Shown here piece by piece: positions 1-7,952 of a stretch of DNA of 64,000 bases (the stretch's first letter is position 1; every line of letters begins with the position of its first letter). Source of the stretch: Polyangiaceae bacterium (GTDB lineage: Bacteria; Myxococcota_A; Polyangia; Polyangiales; Polyangiaceae); assembly GCA_016719945.1 (NCBI GenBank), contig JADJYE010000001.1:930001-994000 (forward strand), read 5' to 3'. The notes below the pieces were generated by a model. It was not told where the DNA came from and did no database searches. It was given only the letters and a program-made list of their open reading frames with translations. The position numbers and the translations under genes are program-made.

Positions 1-1
1 G

Positions 2-229
2 AAGGACGTGCAGCTCGGACCGCAAGGCGAAGGCCCCGTCGACTCGGAGCCGCCGCCCGCGGAGGAGCCTCCCGGGGGCGACCCGCCGGGGACGGATGAG
101 CCGACCGTGGTGAACCCGAAGACGAGCGCAGGCTGCGCCGCCGCCGCTGGCGGGGACTTCGGCGGCCTCGCCCTCGTCGGTGTTGGACTTGCTTTGGCCA
201 TCGGCGCGCGCCGCCGGAAGGGAGTCTGA
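2..229 (+). CDS. C-terminal part of a surface protein with MYXO-CTERM-like tail (partial)
   Basis: The frame is open from the left edge, so the N-terminus lies outside the window. What remains is a Pro/Glu/Gly-rich linker followed by a Gly-Cys motif (SAGCAAAAGG), a hydrophobic stretch (LALVGVGLALAIG) and a basic tail (ARRRKG). That layout matches the MYXO-CTERM/GlyGly-CTERM type of sorting tail of myxobacterial exported proteins. The function of the missing body cannot be told. The stop lies 2 bases before the next start, so the two genes are probably co-transcribed. Confidence 0.6.
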   Translation, partial: KDVQLGPQGEGPVDSEPPPAEEPPGGDPPGTDEPTVVNPKTSAGCAAAAGGDFGGLALVGVGLALAIGARRRKGV

Positions 230-231
230 TC

Positions 232-1155
232 ATGGACCGCTCGATCCTCTGGGGCCTGGTGACGACGCTCTCTGCCGCGGCCCTGGTCGCGTGCACCACC
301 GAGAACACCTTCACCCTCACCGATGACGGCAACGAGGGTGGGGGCTCGAGCGACGACGGCAACGGCGGCGACTCGTCCAACGGCGGCAACGGCAGCGCCG
401 GCGGCTCGACCGGGTCGTCGATGCCCGGCGGAGCGCGGGAGATGTTCGAGACCCAGGTCTATCCTGCGATCGCGACCGACTGCGGCAGCTGCCACGGGCT
501 CGATCCGAACCCGCGCTTCCTCGCTGGCACCGCCGAGGCCTCGTACAACGCGATCATCAACTACACGCCGAGCTTGATCGCGATCCCCGAGAACTCGAAC
601 CTCGTCCTGCACGGCGAGCACACCGGCCCGGCGCCGACGCCGGCCCAGGACTCGCTCATGCGCGCCTGGCTCCAGATGGAAGCCGACGAGCGTGGCCTGG
701 TCGGCGGCGAGGAAGAGCCGCCTCCGAGCGGCCCCACCCTGCAAGAGGCGCTCGATGGCTTCGCGGCCTGCATGACCTACGACGACTGGACGGCGACCGG
801 CATGAACACCATCGCCGCCTCGCAGACCCAGTTCGGTAGCTGCAACGGCTGCCACGGCCAGGGCGAGGCTGGCTTCATCGCCAACCAGATCAACGATCTG
901 GACATGTTCGAGCAGTCGAGGGACTTCCCCTTCATCAAGCGCTACATCTCGGGGACGGTCGACGAGAACGGCGCCTTCGCGGGGCTGGTCGCGGCGCGCC
1001 GCATCCAGAACAAGGGCCTCGAGGCCGAGAACTGCGACCAACAGACCGACAACTGCCACCCGGTCTACAGCCTCCCGCCCAACAAGGTCGAGGCCGTCGA
1101 CAACTTCGTGGCGCTGACGATGGAGCGCTACGAGGCCGGGGGCTGCACGCCCTGA
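232..1155 (+). CDS. Lipoprotein with c-type haem-binding motifs
   Basis: The protein has 307 residues and an N-terminal signal ending in a lipobox (ALVAC), followed by a Gly/Ser/Asn/Asp-rich spacer to about residue 65. Two CxxCH motifs (CGSCH near residue 87, CNGCH near residue 206) show covalent haem attachment sites of a cytochrome c-like protein. A late CxxxxxxxCHP stretch may add a disulphide or a third ligand. It is likely an outer-membrane or periplasmic electron-transfer lipoprotein. The redox partner is unknown. It starts 2 bases after the preceding MYXO-CTERM-like gene. Confidence 0.75.
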   Translation: MDRSILWGLVTTLSAAALVACTTENTFTLTDDGNEGGGSSDDGNGGDSSNGGNGSAGGSTGSSMPGGAREMFETQVYPAIATDCGSCHGLDPNPRFLAGTAEASYNAIINYTPSLIAIPENSNLVLHGEHTGPAPTPAQDSLMRAWLQMEADERGLVGGEEEPPPSGPTLQEALDGFAACMTYDDWTATGMNTIAASQTQFGSCNGCHGQGEAGFIANQINDLDMFEQSRDFPFIKRYISGTVDENGAFAGLVAARRIQNKGLEAENCDQQTDNCHPVYSLPPNKVEAVDNFVALTMERYEAGGCTP

Positions 1156-1208
1156 CCCGCTGGACGCTGTAGGCTCCGAGGGGTACGAGAAGTAGAGCCC
1201 GAGGAGCC

Positions 1209-2496
1209 ATGACCGTCGACCCCCGCCTGCGCGTCGCGTTCCTCGTGATGGTCGCGGTGGGGGCGTTCCTCTTGAGGAGCCCGCTCCACCTCGGCGTCCT
1301 CGCGGTCGCCATGGTGGCGGTCGCGCTCGGCTTGGGCCTCGCGCTCAGGCGCGCGGTGCGCCAGCTCACGAAGCTGCTCGGCTTCTCGGCCTTCGTCGTC
1401 CTGTCGTTCGTGTTCCTGGGCGAAGAGGTGTTCGGACCGGGCGAGACCGCACGGCTCGACCTCGGGCTCTTCACCCTCCCCTACTCACCGGCGGGGCTGC
1501 TCCAGGGCACCGCCATGGTGCTGCGCGTGGTGGCCATCGTCTTCGCCTCGCAGATCGCGCGTCTCGGCGATGAGCGCGCCCTCGCACGCGGGCTCGACCA
1601 GCTCGGCGCGCCGCGCGTCCTGTCGGTGTCGATCGACGCCGCGCTCGCGCTGTTCGGCGGTGGTGGCGGCGGTGGCGGCGGTGGCGGCGGCGGCGGTGGT
1701 GGCGGTGGCGGTGGTGGTGGTGGCGGTGGCGGTGGCGGTGGCGGTGGCGGCGGCGGCGGACGGGCGCGGCGCCGCCCCCGGCGACGCGCCGACCGAAGGC
1801 TTCTGGGCCAGCGTCAAGCGCCTGTCACGCGGCGACGTGGGCGTCCTCACCCGGCGGGTCGAGCGGCAGATCGAGCGCGCCAAGGAGCACACGGCGCGGC
1901 AGGTCGACCCGGCCGACCGCGCCCTCGCGTACGACGTGGCCGTCATCACCGGGGTCGGGCTGGCGATGCTCAGCGTGAAGGCGCTGCGCATCCTCCCGGC
2001 GATCCCGTTCGCGCCGGGGCACAAGCTGGTCCTGTTGACCCCGCTGTACGTGGTGGCCTCGCTCCTCACCCGAGGGCGCTTCGGCGCGACGTGGACGGGC
2101 ACCACGATGGGCGTCGTCGCGTTCCTCACGGGCGACGGGCGCTACGGCGTCTTCGAGGTGCTGAAGCACGTCGTCCCCGGCCTGTTGTGCGATCTCCTCG
2201 TGCCGGTGCTGACGCGCGGCGGGCGGCGGCCAGGTCGCCTGATGTGGGCGATCACGAGCGGCTTCATCGCGCTCGGTCGCTACGCCGCGATCTTCGCGGT
2301 GACCTTGTCCGCGCAGCCCCCCGCCATGGCGTTCGCGTTCCTGCTCCCTGGGCTCGCCATCCACGCGGGCTTCGGGGTCCTCGCTGGCTTCGTCGTTCCC
2401 CCAGTCATTGCCGCCTTCGAAGGCAGCCTCGTCAAGGGCACCTCCCCCCCTCCTACCGCGAAGGATCTCCCGCATGAGCAAGCTGATATCGGATGA
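1209..2496 (+). CDS. ECF-type transporter fusion: EcfT-like membrane protein plus S-component-like domain (frameshifted in a poly-Gly tract)
   Basis: The first half (about 150 residues, frame from 1209) has several hydrophobic helices and an ARG-containing helix (DERALARGLDQLGAPR) as in EcfT/CbiQ energy-coupling proteins. The second half, in another frame (open to 2496), has about six membrane segments and a PxIPFAPGHK motif as in ECF S-components. They join through a GGN repeat encoding poly-Gly (1656-1759), where one base must be gained or lost. No ATPase of the EcfA type is next to it. The 3' end overlaps mosA by 23 bases, so the fusion is probably in the molybdenum operon. The substrate is an inference; molybdate, tungstate or a pterin would fit. 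Confidence 0.6.
1656..1759 (+). repeat. GGN trinucleotide repeat (poly-Gly tract)
   Basis: About 104 bases consist of GGC/GGT triplets only. They lie inside the ECF fusion gene and encode more than 30 glycines in the upstream frame. The downstream half of the gene continues in a different frame, so the tract hides a length change of one or two bases. It may be a slippage-prone natural linker or an assembly error. Confidence 0.85.
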
Positions 2497-3313
2497 CGGT
2501 CGCACGCACATCGAGTCGCCGCTGATGCGTGAGTCGCTCGTCGACCGCCGCGTGGTCGCCAAGACCAAGCGCGAGCGCGAGTACGCGATCCTGCCCGACG
2601 TAACGCTGGTGAGCCTGGGGGGTCACTCGATCTTCGATCGCGGCAAGAGCGTGATCTATCCGCTGGTCGAGACGATCGCGGGCCTGCGGCGCCATCACAA
2701 GCTCGTGCTCGGCGTCGGCGGGGGCACACGCGTGCGCCACACCGTGTCGATCGCGCTGGATCTCGGGCTGCCGACGGGCGGCATCGCGCAGCTCGTCGGC
2801 GCGATGGAGGAGGCGAACGCGGTGTTCCTCAACGCGCTCCTCGCGAAGCACCGCTCGATCGTGATGCAGCGCGAGCACTTCTGGGAGCTTCCGCTCTACC
2901 TGGAGACCGGCATGCTGCCGATCGTGATCTCGGTCCCCCCCTACCACTTCTGGGAGCCCCCGCCGGAGAAGGGGGCCCTGCCGCTGCACGGGTCCGACTT
3001 CGGCCTGTTCATCCACGCCGAGGTGCTCGGCATGCGCCGCATCATCTACGTGAAGGACGAGGACGGCCTCTACGACCGCGACCCCAAGAAGCACACCGGC
3101 GCCCAGCTCATCAAGAGCACCACCTTGGGCGAGCTCCACAAGCACATGCCCGACGAGCTGATCATCGACCGCGAGGTGTTCGACGTCTGGCGTGCCTCGA
3201 AGCACATCGAGCGCGTGCAGATCGTCAACGGAACGAAGCCCGACCAGCTCGCGCGCGCCCTCGCGGGGGAAGACGTGGGGACGGTGATCACGAAGGAGGT
3301 GGCCCGTGTTTGA
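2474..3313 (+). CDS. mosA: Molybdenum storage protein subunit alpha (MosA-like)
   Basis: The protein has 279 residues and an amino-acid-kinase/UMP-kinase fold. It matches the Azotobacter-type molybdenum storage protein in order and motif: an N-terminal SPLMRESLVDR, SLGGHSIFDRG, a GVGGGTRVRH loop, KDEDGLYDRDP and a C-terminal HIERVQIVNG and ALAGEDVGTVI. The HIERVQ ending and the N-terminal SPL..R.SL..R resemble the alpha subunit. Such proteins hydrolyse ATP to pack polyoxomolybdate or tungstate clusters in a cage. The ATG at 2474 is preceded by AAGGA, so the start fits better than upstream codons. It overlaps the ECF fusion by 23 bases and mosB by 8. Confidence 0.85.
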   Translation: MSKLISDDGRTHIESPLMRESLVDRRVVAKTKREREYAILPDVTLVSLGGHSIFDRGKSVIYPLVETIAGLRRHHKLVLGVGGGTRVRHTVSIALDLGLPTGGIAQLVGAMEEANAVFLNALLAKHRSIVMQREHFWELPLYLETGMLPIVISVPPYHFWEPPPEKGALPLHGSDFGLFIHAEVLGMRRIIYVKDEDGLYDRDPKKHTGAQLIKSTTLGELHKHMPDELIIDREVFDVWRASKHIERVQIVNGTKPDQLARALAGEDVGTVITKEVARV

Positions 3314-4112
3314 TCGCAAGACCATCGACAGCGCGCTCTCGGGCTCGACGCTGACGACCGCGCAGGACTCGCCCTTCGACTACTCGCCCGAGGCGATGCT
3401 GCCGCAGGTCAAGGTCCTCAAGATCGGCGGCCAGTCGGTGCTCGACCGCGGGCGAGCGGCCGTCTTTCCGATCCTCGACGAGCTCGTGCGCGCGAAGGAC
3501 CAGTACCAGCTGCTCTTGTGCTGCGGCGGCGGCACGCGCGCGCGCCACATCTACTCGGTGGCGAGCGACCTCGAGCTGCCCACCGGCCTGCTCGCCGCGC
3601 TCGGCGGCTACGTCCCGCGGCAGAACGCGCGCATGTTGCAGATGCTGCTCGCGAAGCACGGCGGCCTGTACATCATGACCGACGACTTCGAGAAGCTGCC
3701 CCTCTACTTCAAGCTCGGGTGCATCCCCATCATGACGGGGATGCCACCGTTCGGGTACTGGGAGAAGCCCCACGAGGGCGGGAACATCCCGCAGCACCGC
3801 ACCGACGCCGGCGTGTTCCTGACGGCCGAGGTGCTCGGCGTGAAGCGCGCCATCTTCGTGAAGGACGAGGACGGCCTGTACGAGGACGACCCCAAGAAGA
3901 ACAAGGAGGCCAAGCTCCTGAGGCGCGTCGGCGCGCGCGAGTTGCTGGCCAGGGATCTGCCCGACCTCGCGGTCGAGCGGGTGGTGATCGAGTACCTCAC
4001 CCGGGCGCGGTTCTGCCACGAGCTGCAGATCGTGAACGGCCTCGTGCCCGGGCAGCTCACCAAGGCGCTCGCGGGCGAGGACGTGGGGTCGATCATCTAC
4101 AAGGACACCTGA
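3306..4112 (+). CDS. mosB: Molybdenum storage protein subunit beta (MosB-like)
   Basis: The protein has 268 residues and is homologous to the preceding gene. It carries KIGGQSVLDRGRAAVFP, CCGGGTRARHIYS, FVKDEDGLY and LQIVNGLVPGQLTKALAGE, which match the beta subunit of the molybdenum storage protein closely. The GTG start is preceded by a strong AAGGAGG at 3293-3299 and overlaps the mosA stop by 8 bases, so the two subunits are probably translationally coupled. The pair would form the mixed hexameric cage that stores molybdenum or tungsten oxides in the cytoplasm. Confidence 0.87.
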   Translation: MFDRKTIDSALSGSTLTTAQDSPFDYSPEAMLPQVKVLKIGGQSVLDRGRAAVFPILDELVRAKDQYQLLLCCGGGTRARHIYSVASDLELPTGLLAALGGYVPRQNARMLQMLLAKHGGLYIMTDDFEKLPLYFKLGCIPIMTGMPPFGYWEKPHEGGNIPQHRTDAGVFLTAEVLGVKRAIFVKDEDGLYEDDPKKNKEAKLLRRVGARELLARDLPDLAVERVVIEYLTRARFCHELQIVNGLVPGQLTKALAGEDVGSIIYKDT

Positions 4113-4130
4113 GGGGTCCATTCGCATCAC

Positions 4131-4168
4131 GGCGCGCTCGACACGCTTGCGTAGAGCGCGCCTTTCTT
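4131..4168 (+). terminator. Intrinsic terminator after mosB
   Basis: A perfect 9-bp stem (GGCGCGCTC at 4131-4139 pairing with GAGCGCGCC at 4154-4162) is followed directly by TTTCTT. It lies 18 bases after the mosB stop and 17 bases before the next start. It would end the mos transcript or, by partial read-through, set a lower level for the downstream mod genes. Confidence 0.75.
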
Positions 4169-4185
4169 GAAACCATCCGGCCCCT

Positions 4186-5103
4186 ATGAAGATCTCCTAC
4201 GCCGCCCTGCTGACCGTCGCGCTCGCCGCCTGCGGACCGACCGAGCAGACGTCTCCCAGCGCCTCGGGAAAGCCGGGCAGCGCTTCCGCGTCGCAGAAGC
4301 CCGCGGGCTCGGCGCCCGCCTCGGCGTCCACCGCGAAGGCCACGGCAGCGACCTCCGCATCGGCCGCGCCGTCCGAGGAGGCGCGCGGCAAGATGATGAA
4401 CTGCCCCGCGGCCGCGGCGAACGCGAAGACCGAGGTCAAAGACGTCGACAAGGGCGTCGAGATCACCGTCACCGCGAGCGACAAGGTCGACATCGAGGAG
4501 ATCAAGAAGCGGGCGAAGGCGATCGAAGAGCGCGCCAAGGCCGAGGAGGCTGCGCCGCAGCACACCGGCAAGGGCGGCGGCGCGGGCGCGACCGGGCGCT
4601 GCCCGATCGTCATCGGCGGCACCAACGTGGTCGTCGCCGCGCACGACAGCGGCGCGAAGTTCACCGTCACGGCCAAGGACGACAAGGAGGTCGACTGGCT
4701 GCGGCGTGAGACGAAGGAGAGGCTCGCCGCAATCAAGGAAGGCGGCGGCGAGCGCAAGATGGCCAACTGCCCGAGCGCCGTGAAGGGCGCCAAGACCACG
4801 GTCAAGGAGGCGGGCGGCGCGATCGTCGTCTCCGTCACCGCGAAGGACGAGGCGGCCACCAAGGACATCCGCGAGCGAGCGAAGAAGCTCCCCGAGCTGA
4901 AGCACGACAAGGCCGACAAAGACCCCCACGACGGCTCTGGCGCCGGCGCAGGGGAAGGCCGATGCCCCGCCGTGATCGAGGGCACCACCGCGACCGTCAA
5001 GGACGTGGACGGTGGCTCGGAGATCACCCTCAAGCCCAAGACCGCAGGCGATCTGAAGAAGCTCACGCAAGAAGCCCAAGACCGCGCCGCCCGCTTCGAT
5101 TGA
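4186..5103 (+). CDS. Lipoprotein with four copies of a short Cys-Pro repeat domain
   Basis: The protein has 305 residues, a signal peptide with lipobox (LAAC) and a low-complexity Ala/Ser/Lys spacer to about residue 65. Four repeats of about 55 residues follow. Each starts with a Cys-Pro motif (MMNCP, GRCPI, MANCP, GRCPA), runs into V.GA.T.VKD and ends in a Lys/Glu-rich helix. The repeats pair as a two-unit block that is itself duplicated, with Gly/His-containing linkers before units 2 and 4. I do not recognise the family. Its place between mosAB and modABC suggests a periplasmic role tied to molybdate, but this is an inference. Confidence 0.6.
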   Translation: MKISYAALLTVALAACGPTEQTSPSASGKPGSASASQKPAGSAPASASTAKATAATSASAAPSEEARGKMMNCPAAAANAKTEVKDVDKGVEITVTASDKVDIEEIKKRAKAIEERAKAEEAAPQHTGKGGGAGATGRCPIVIGGTNVVVAAHDSGAKFTVTAKDDKEVDWLRRETKERLAAIKEGGGERKMANCPSAVKGAKTTVKEAGGAIVVSVTAKDEAATKDIRERAKKLPELKHDKADKDPHDGSGAGAGEGRCPAVIEGTTATVKDVDGGSEITLKPKTAGDLKKLTQEAQDRAARFD

Positions 5104-5127
5104 GCGCGCGCCGCGAGACAGGATCCC

Positions 5128-5919
5128 ATGCTCCGCCGAACGTTGCTCGCCCTCACCCTCGCCCTCTCGGTCGCCGCTGCGGGCTGCGGCAAGGACAAGG
5201 ACGAGGCGGCGGCGCCGATCAAGGTCGCAGCGGCGGCGGATCTCGCGGTCGCGTTCGAGGAGGTCGGCAAGGAGTTCGAGAAGAAGACGGGCAAGAAGGT
5301 CACCTTCTCGTTCGGCTCCACCGGGCTCATGTCGAAGCAGATCCTCGAGGGGGCGCCGTTCGACGTGTTCGCCGCCGCCAACGTGTCGTTCGTCGATGAG
5401 GTCGTCGGCGCTGGTCAGTGCGACAGGTCGACGCAGGAGCTGTACGCGAGGGGACGTGTCGTCGTGTGGTCGAAGAAGGGCGCGCCGGCCCCGAAGGACC
5501 TCGCCGACCTCGCCGATCCGAGGTTCAAGAAGATCGCGATCGCCAACCCAGAGCACGCGCCCTACGGCCGCGCAGCCAAGGAGGCGATGAGCGCGGCCAA
5601 GGTGTGGGAGACCCTCGACCGTGAGAAGCGCCTCGTGTTCGGGGAGAACGTGCAGCAGACGCTCCAGTTCGCGCAGACGGGCAACGCGGACGTGGCGATC
5701 GTCGCGCTCTCGCTCGCCACGACCTCCGACGGCGAGTGGAAGCTCATCGACGAGTCGCTGCACAAGCCCCTCGACCAGGCCATCGTCGTCTGCGGCGACG
5801 GCGTGCGCGCCGAGCGCGCGAAGGAGTTCACGAGCTTCGTGAACAGCCCCGAGGGGCGCGAGATCATGACGAAGTACGGCTTTTTGCTCCCGGGCGAGAA
5901 GACGGCGGCCTCCGAGTAG
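5128..5919 (+). CDS. modA: Molybdate ABC transporter substrate-binding protein ModA
   Basis: The protein has 263 residues with a lipobox (SVAAAGC), so it is a membrane-anchored binding protein. It starts with the typical VAAAADL, has GSTGLMSKQI for oxyanion binding, PFDVFAAAN, ANPEHAPYGRAA, and a C-terminal region ending in TKYGFLLP, all of the ModA family. It delivers molybdate or tungstate to ModBC. The gene is followed by modB with 2 bases between them. Confidence 0.92.
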   Translation: MLRRTLLALTLALSVAAAGCGKDKDEAAAPIKVAAAADLAVAFEEVGKEFEKKTGKKVTFSFGSTGLMSKQILEGAPFDVFAAANVSFVDEVVGAGQCDRSTQELYARGRVVVWSKKGAPAPKDLADLADPRFKKIAIANPEHAPYGRAAKEAMSAAKVWETLDREKRLVFGENVQQTLQFAQTGNADVAIVALSLATTSDGEWKLIDESLHKPLDQAIVVCGDGVRAERAKEFTSFVNSPEGREIMTKYGFLLPGEKTAASE

Positions 5920-5921
5920 GC

Positions 5922-6584
5922 GTGGACGCCGCGCCGCTCGTCCTGTCGCTTCACGTCGCGTTCATCGCCACGCTGCTCGCGACGGTGGTCGGCGTCGCGC
6001 TGGCCGTCCTGCTGGCGAGGAGATCGTTCCCAGGGAGGGACGTGCTCGACGTCCTGATCACCGCGCCCATGGTCATGCCGCCGACGGTGCTCGGATATTA
6101 CCTGCTCGTCGCGCTCGGGCGGCGGAGCTTCATCGGCAAGACCTTCGAGTCGCTCACGGGGGAGTCGATCGTCTTCACGGTCACCGGGGCGATCGTCGCC
6201 GCGTTCGTGGGGGCGCTGCCCCTCGTGGTGAAGAGCGCACGCGCCTCCCTGGAAGGGGTCGACGAGACGATCCTGTTCGCCGCACGCACCCTCGGCGCGG
6301 GCCCGCTTCGGACCTTCTTCATGGTCCACCTCCCGCTCGCAGCGCGCGGGATCTCAGCCGGGGTCATGCTCGGCTTCGCGCGCAGCCTCGGCGACTTCGG
6401 GGTGACGCTGATGATCGCCGGCGACATCCCCGGAGAGACGCAGACCGCGTCGCTCGCGATCTACGACGCGATCCAGGCCCGGCGCGAGTCCGAGGCGCTC
6501 GGCATGATCGCCATCCTCACGGGCGCCGCGGTCGGCATCCTCTACGTCGTCAACAAGCTCACGGCGCGGCGCGATGTCGGCTGA
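5922..6584 (+). CDS. modB: Molybdate ABC transporter permease ModB
   Basis: The protein has 220 residues and about five membrane helices. It holds the family motifs TAPMVMPPTVLGYYL and the EAA loop (AARTLGAGPLRTFF) that contacts the ATPase, then GFARSLGDFGVTLMIAG. I chose the GTG at 5922, just after the modA stop, because the upstream extension of the frame runs inside modA and is Arg-rich. It overlaps modC by 11 bases. Confidence 0.9.
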   Translation: MDAAPLVLSLHVAFIATLLATVVGVALAVLLARRSFPGRDVLDVLITAPMVMPPTVLGYYLLVALGRRSFIGKTFESLTGESIVFTVTGAIVAAFVGALPLVVKSARASLEGVDETILFAARTLGAGPLRTFFMVHLPLAARGISAGVMLGFARSLGDFGVTLMIAGDIPGETQTASLAIYDAIQARRESEALGMIAILTGAAVGILYVVNKLTARRDVG

Positions 6585-7284
6585 CGGCGGGGCCGCGGAC
6601 GCGCTCGCGGTGCGCGCGCGCGTCGTCCGCCCGGGCGGCGGCTTCGAGCTCGACGTCGATCTGACCTTCGGCGCGGGGATCTCGGTCATCTTTGGGCCGT
6701 CGGGCTCGGGCAAGAGCACGACCCTCGGCGTGGTGGCCGGCATCGTGAAGCCGACGACCGGCCGGGTGACGATGGGCGCCGACGTGTGGCTCGACACCGA
6801 TCGCCGCGCCGCGGTGCCGATCGAGCGCCGCCGCATCGCCTACGTCTTCCAGAGCCTCGGCCTCTTCCCGCACCTCTCCGCGCTCGGAAACGTGACGTTC
6901 GGGATGGACAGGAAGACGCCCGCTGCGGAGCGAGAGAAGAAGGCGCAGGCGTGCCTCGACCGCTTCCGTGCCGGGCACCTCGCCAAGCGCAAGCCGCGGA
7001 CGTTCTCCGGCGGCGAAGGGCAGCGCGTGGCGCTCGCCCGCGCCTTCGCCATGACGCCGCGGCTCGTCCTGCTCGACGAGCCCTTCAGCGCGCTCGAGGA
7101 GGGGCTGCGCGCGGAGTTCGCCGACGATCTACGGGCCTTCGCGCGGGAGCTGTCGATCCCCGTGGTGCTCGTCACACACGACCGCGGCGAGGCCCGCGCG
7201 ATCGCGGACCACGTCGTGCTGATGGACAAGGGGCGCGCCGTGGCGAGCGGCCCCGCGAGCCAGATCCTTGGAGGGAGCCGATGA
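6574..7284 (+). CDS. modC: Molybdate ABC transporter ATP-binding protein ModC (short form)
   Basis: The protein has 236 residues with a Walker A (GPSGSGKST), a Q-loop, the signature FSGGEGQRVALARA, Walker B (LVLLDEP) and the H-loop (LVTHD). It powers ModAB import. It is shorter than the 350-residue ModC of enterics because the C-terminal TOBE (molybdate-sensing) domain is missing. Import may therefore not be shut down by bound molybdate in the usual way. It overlaps modB by 11 bases and the next gene by 4. Confidence 0.9.
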   Translation: MSADGGAADALAVRARVVRPGGGFELDVDLTFGAGISVIFGPSGSGKSTTLGVVAGIVKPTTGRVTMGADVWLDTDRRAAVPIERRRIAYVFQSLGLFPHLSALGNVTFGMDRKTPAAEREKKAQACLDRFRAGHLAKRKPRTFSGGEGQRVALARAFAMTPRLVLLDEPFSALEEGLRAEFADDLRAFARELSIPVVLVTHDRGEARAIADHVVLMDKGRAVASGPASQILGGSR

Positions 7285-7799
7285 AGAGGCGTGACGTGCT
7301 CGGCGCAGTCGGGCTCTTGTGGGTCGTCGCTTGCCAGCAACCGAGCGAGGAGGGCGACGCCAAGCGGACCCCCAAGCCGCCGCCCGCGCCGGAGTCCGAT
7401 GTGCCGGACGACCTCTCGATCGAGGTCACGGTCGGCGACGTCGCCTCGGCGCCCATCGACGCGGCGAGGCTCCGCTCGACCCCCCCCGACTACAGCGACA
7501 AGGAGCGCCGCGCCTGGGACCTGGTGAAGCTCCTGGGCGACGCGGCCAAGCGTCCAGGCGTGCGGCTCGCGGTCTCGGCGGAGCGCGGTCCCGAGGTCGT
7601 CATGACCCCCCCCGCGTCGCCCGAGGACTTCGTGCCTGTGCTCCTCGTGAGCCGCAGAGGCGGCGCGATCGCGACGATGCTCGATCCGAAGGAGCCGTTC
7701 CCCGAGTTCCATGGGCGCGGAGGCCGACTCGGCCGCCGCGGCGATCCCGTCCCGCGCGTCGAGGGCGCGAAGAAGATCCGCGTCGTCGCCGGGCCGTAG
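7281..7799 (+). CDS. Small lipoprotein at the end of the mod operon
   Basis: The protein has 172 residues. The N-terminus reads MKRRDVLGAVGLLWVVAC, a signal with a lipobox and a basic n-region. A Pro-rich spacer follows, then a compact domain with a hydrophobic FVPVLLVSR core and a C-terminal Arg/Gly-rich part. The ATG overlaps the modC stop by 4 bases (ATGA), so it is in the operon. There is a GGAGGG ribosome site just upstream. I do not recognise the domain; there is no evidence of metal binding. Confidence 0.6.
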   Translation: MKRRDVLGAVGLLWVVACQQPSEEGDAKRTPKPPPAPESDVPDDLSIEVTVGDVASAPIDAARLRSTPPDYSDKERRAWDLVKLLGDAAKRPGVRLAVSAERGPEVVMTPPASPEDFVPVLLVSRRGGAIATMLDPKEPFPEFHGRGGRLGRRGDPVPRVEGAKKIRVVAGP

Positions 7800-7815
7800 G
7801 GGGTGTCCCTAGTTC

Positions 7816-7877
7816 GGCTCGGGGTTCGCCCGGCCCTCGCTCACGCTCGCAAGTGAAGGCCGGGCGATCCCCGAGCC
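7816..7877. terminator. Long 20-bp stem hairpin after the mod operon
   Basis: Two 20-base arms (7816-7835 and 7858-7877) pair with one mismatch, around a 22-base loop that can itself form a short TCAC/GTGA stem. It sits in the gap between the convergent mod operon and a minus-strand gene, so it may be a shared transcription end. No T-tract follows. It could also be a member of a dispersed palindromic repeat. Confidence 0.55.
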
Positions 7878-7915
7878 TCACCGCGACCTATGTTCCACCC
7901 CCCTTGATTTTGCTG

Positions 7916-7934
7916 GTCCGACCTCCGGTCGGAC
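7916..7934. terminator. Second hairpin in the convergent gap
   Basis: An 8-bp stem (GTCCGACC with GGTCGGAC) closes a 3-base loop. It lies 19 bases from the end of the minus-strand YkgJ-like gene and could serve as its terminator. There is no clear T-tract on either strand. Confidence 0.4.
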
Positions 7935-7952
7935 TAGCCGTGTGCCGCCGCT

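Noticed and set aside
4093..5763. 556-codon minus-strand frame over the lipoprotein and modA
   Set aside because: It is antisense to two well-supported genes and has a shadow composition rich in Leu, Arg and Gly.
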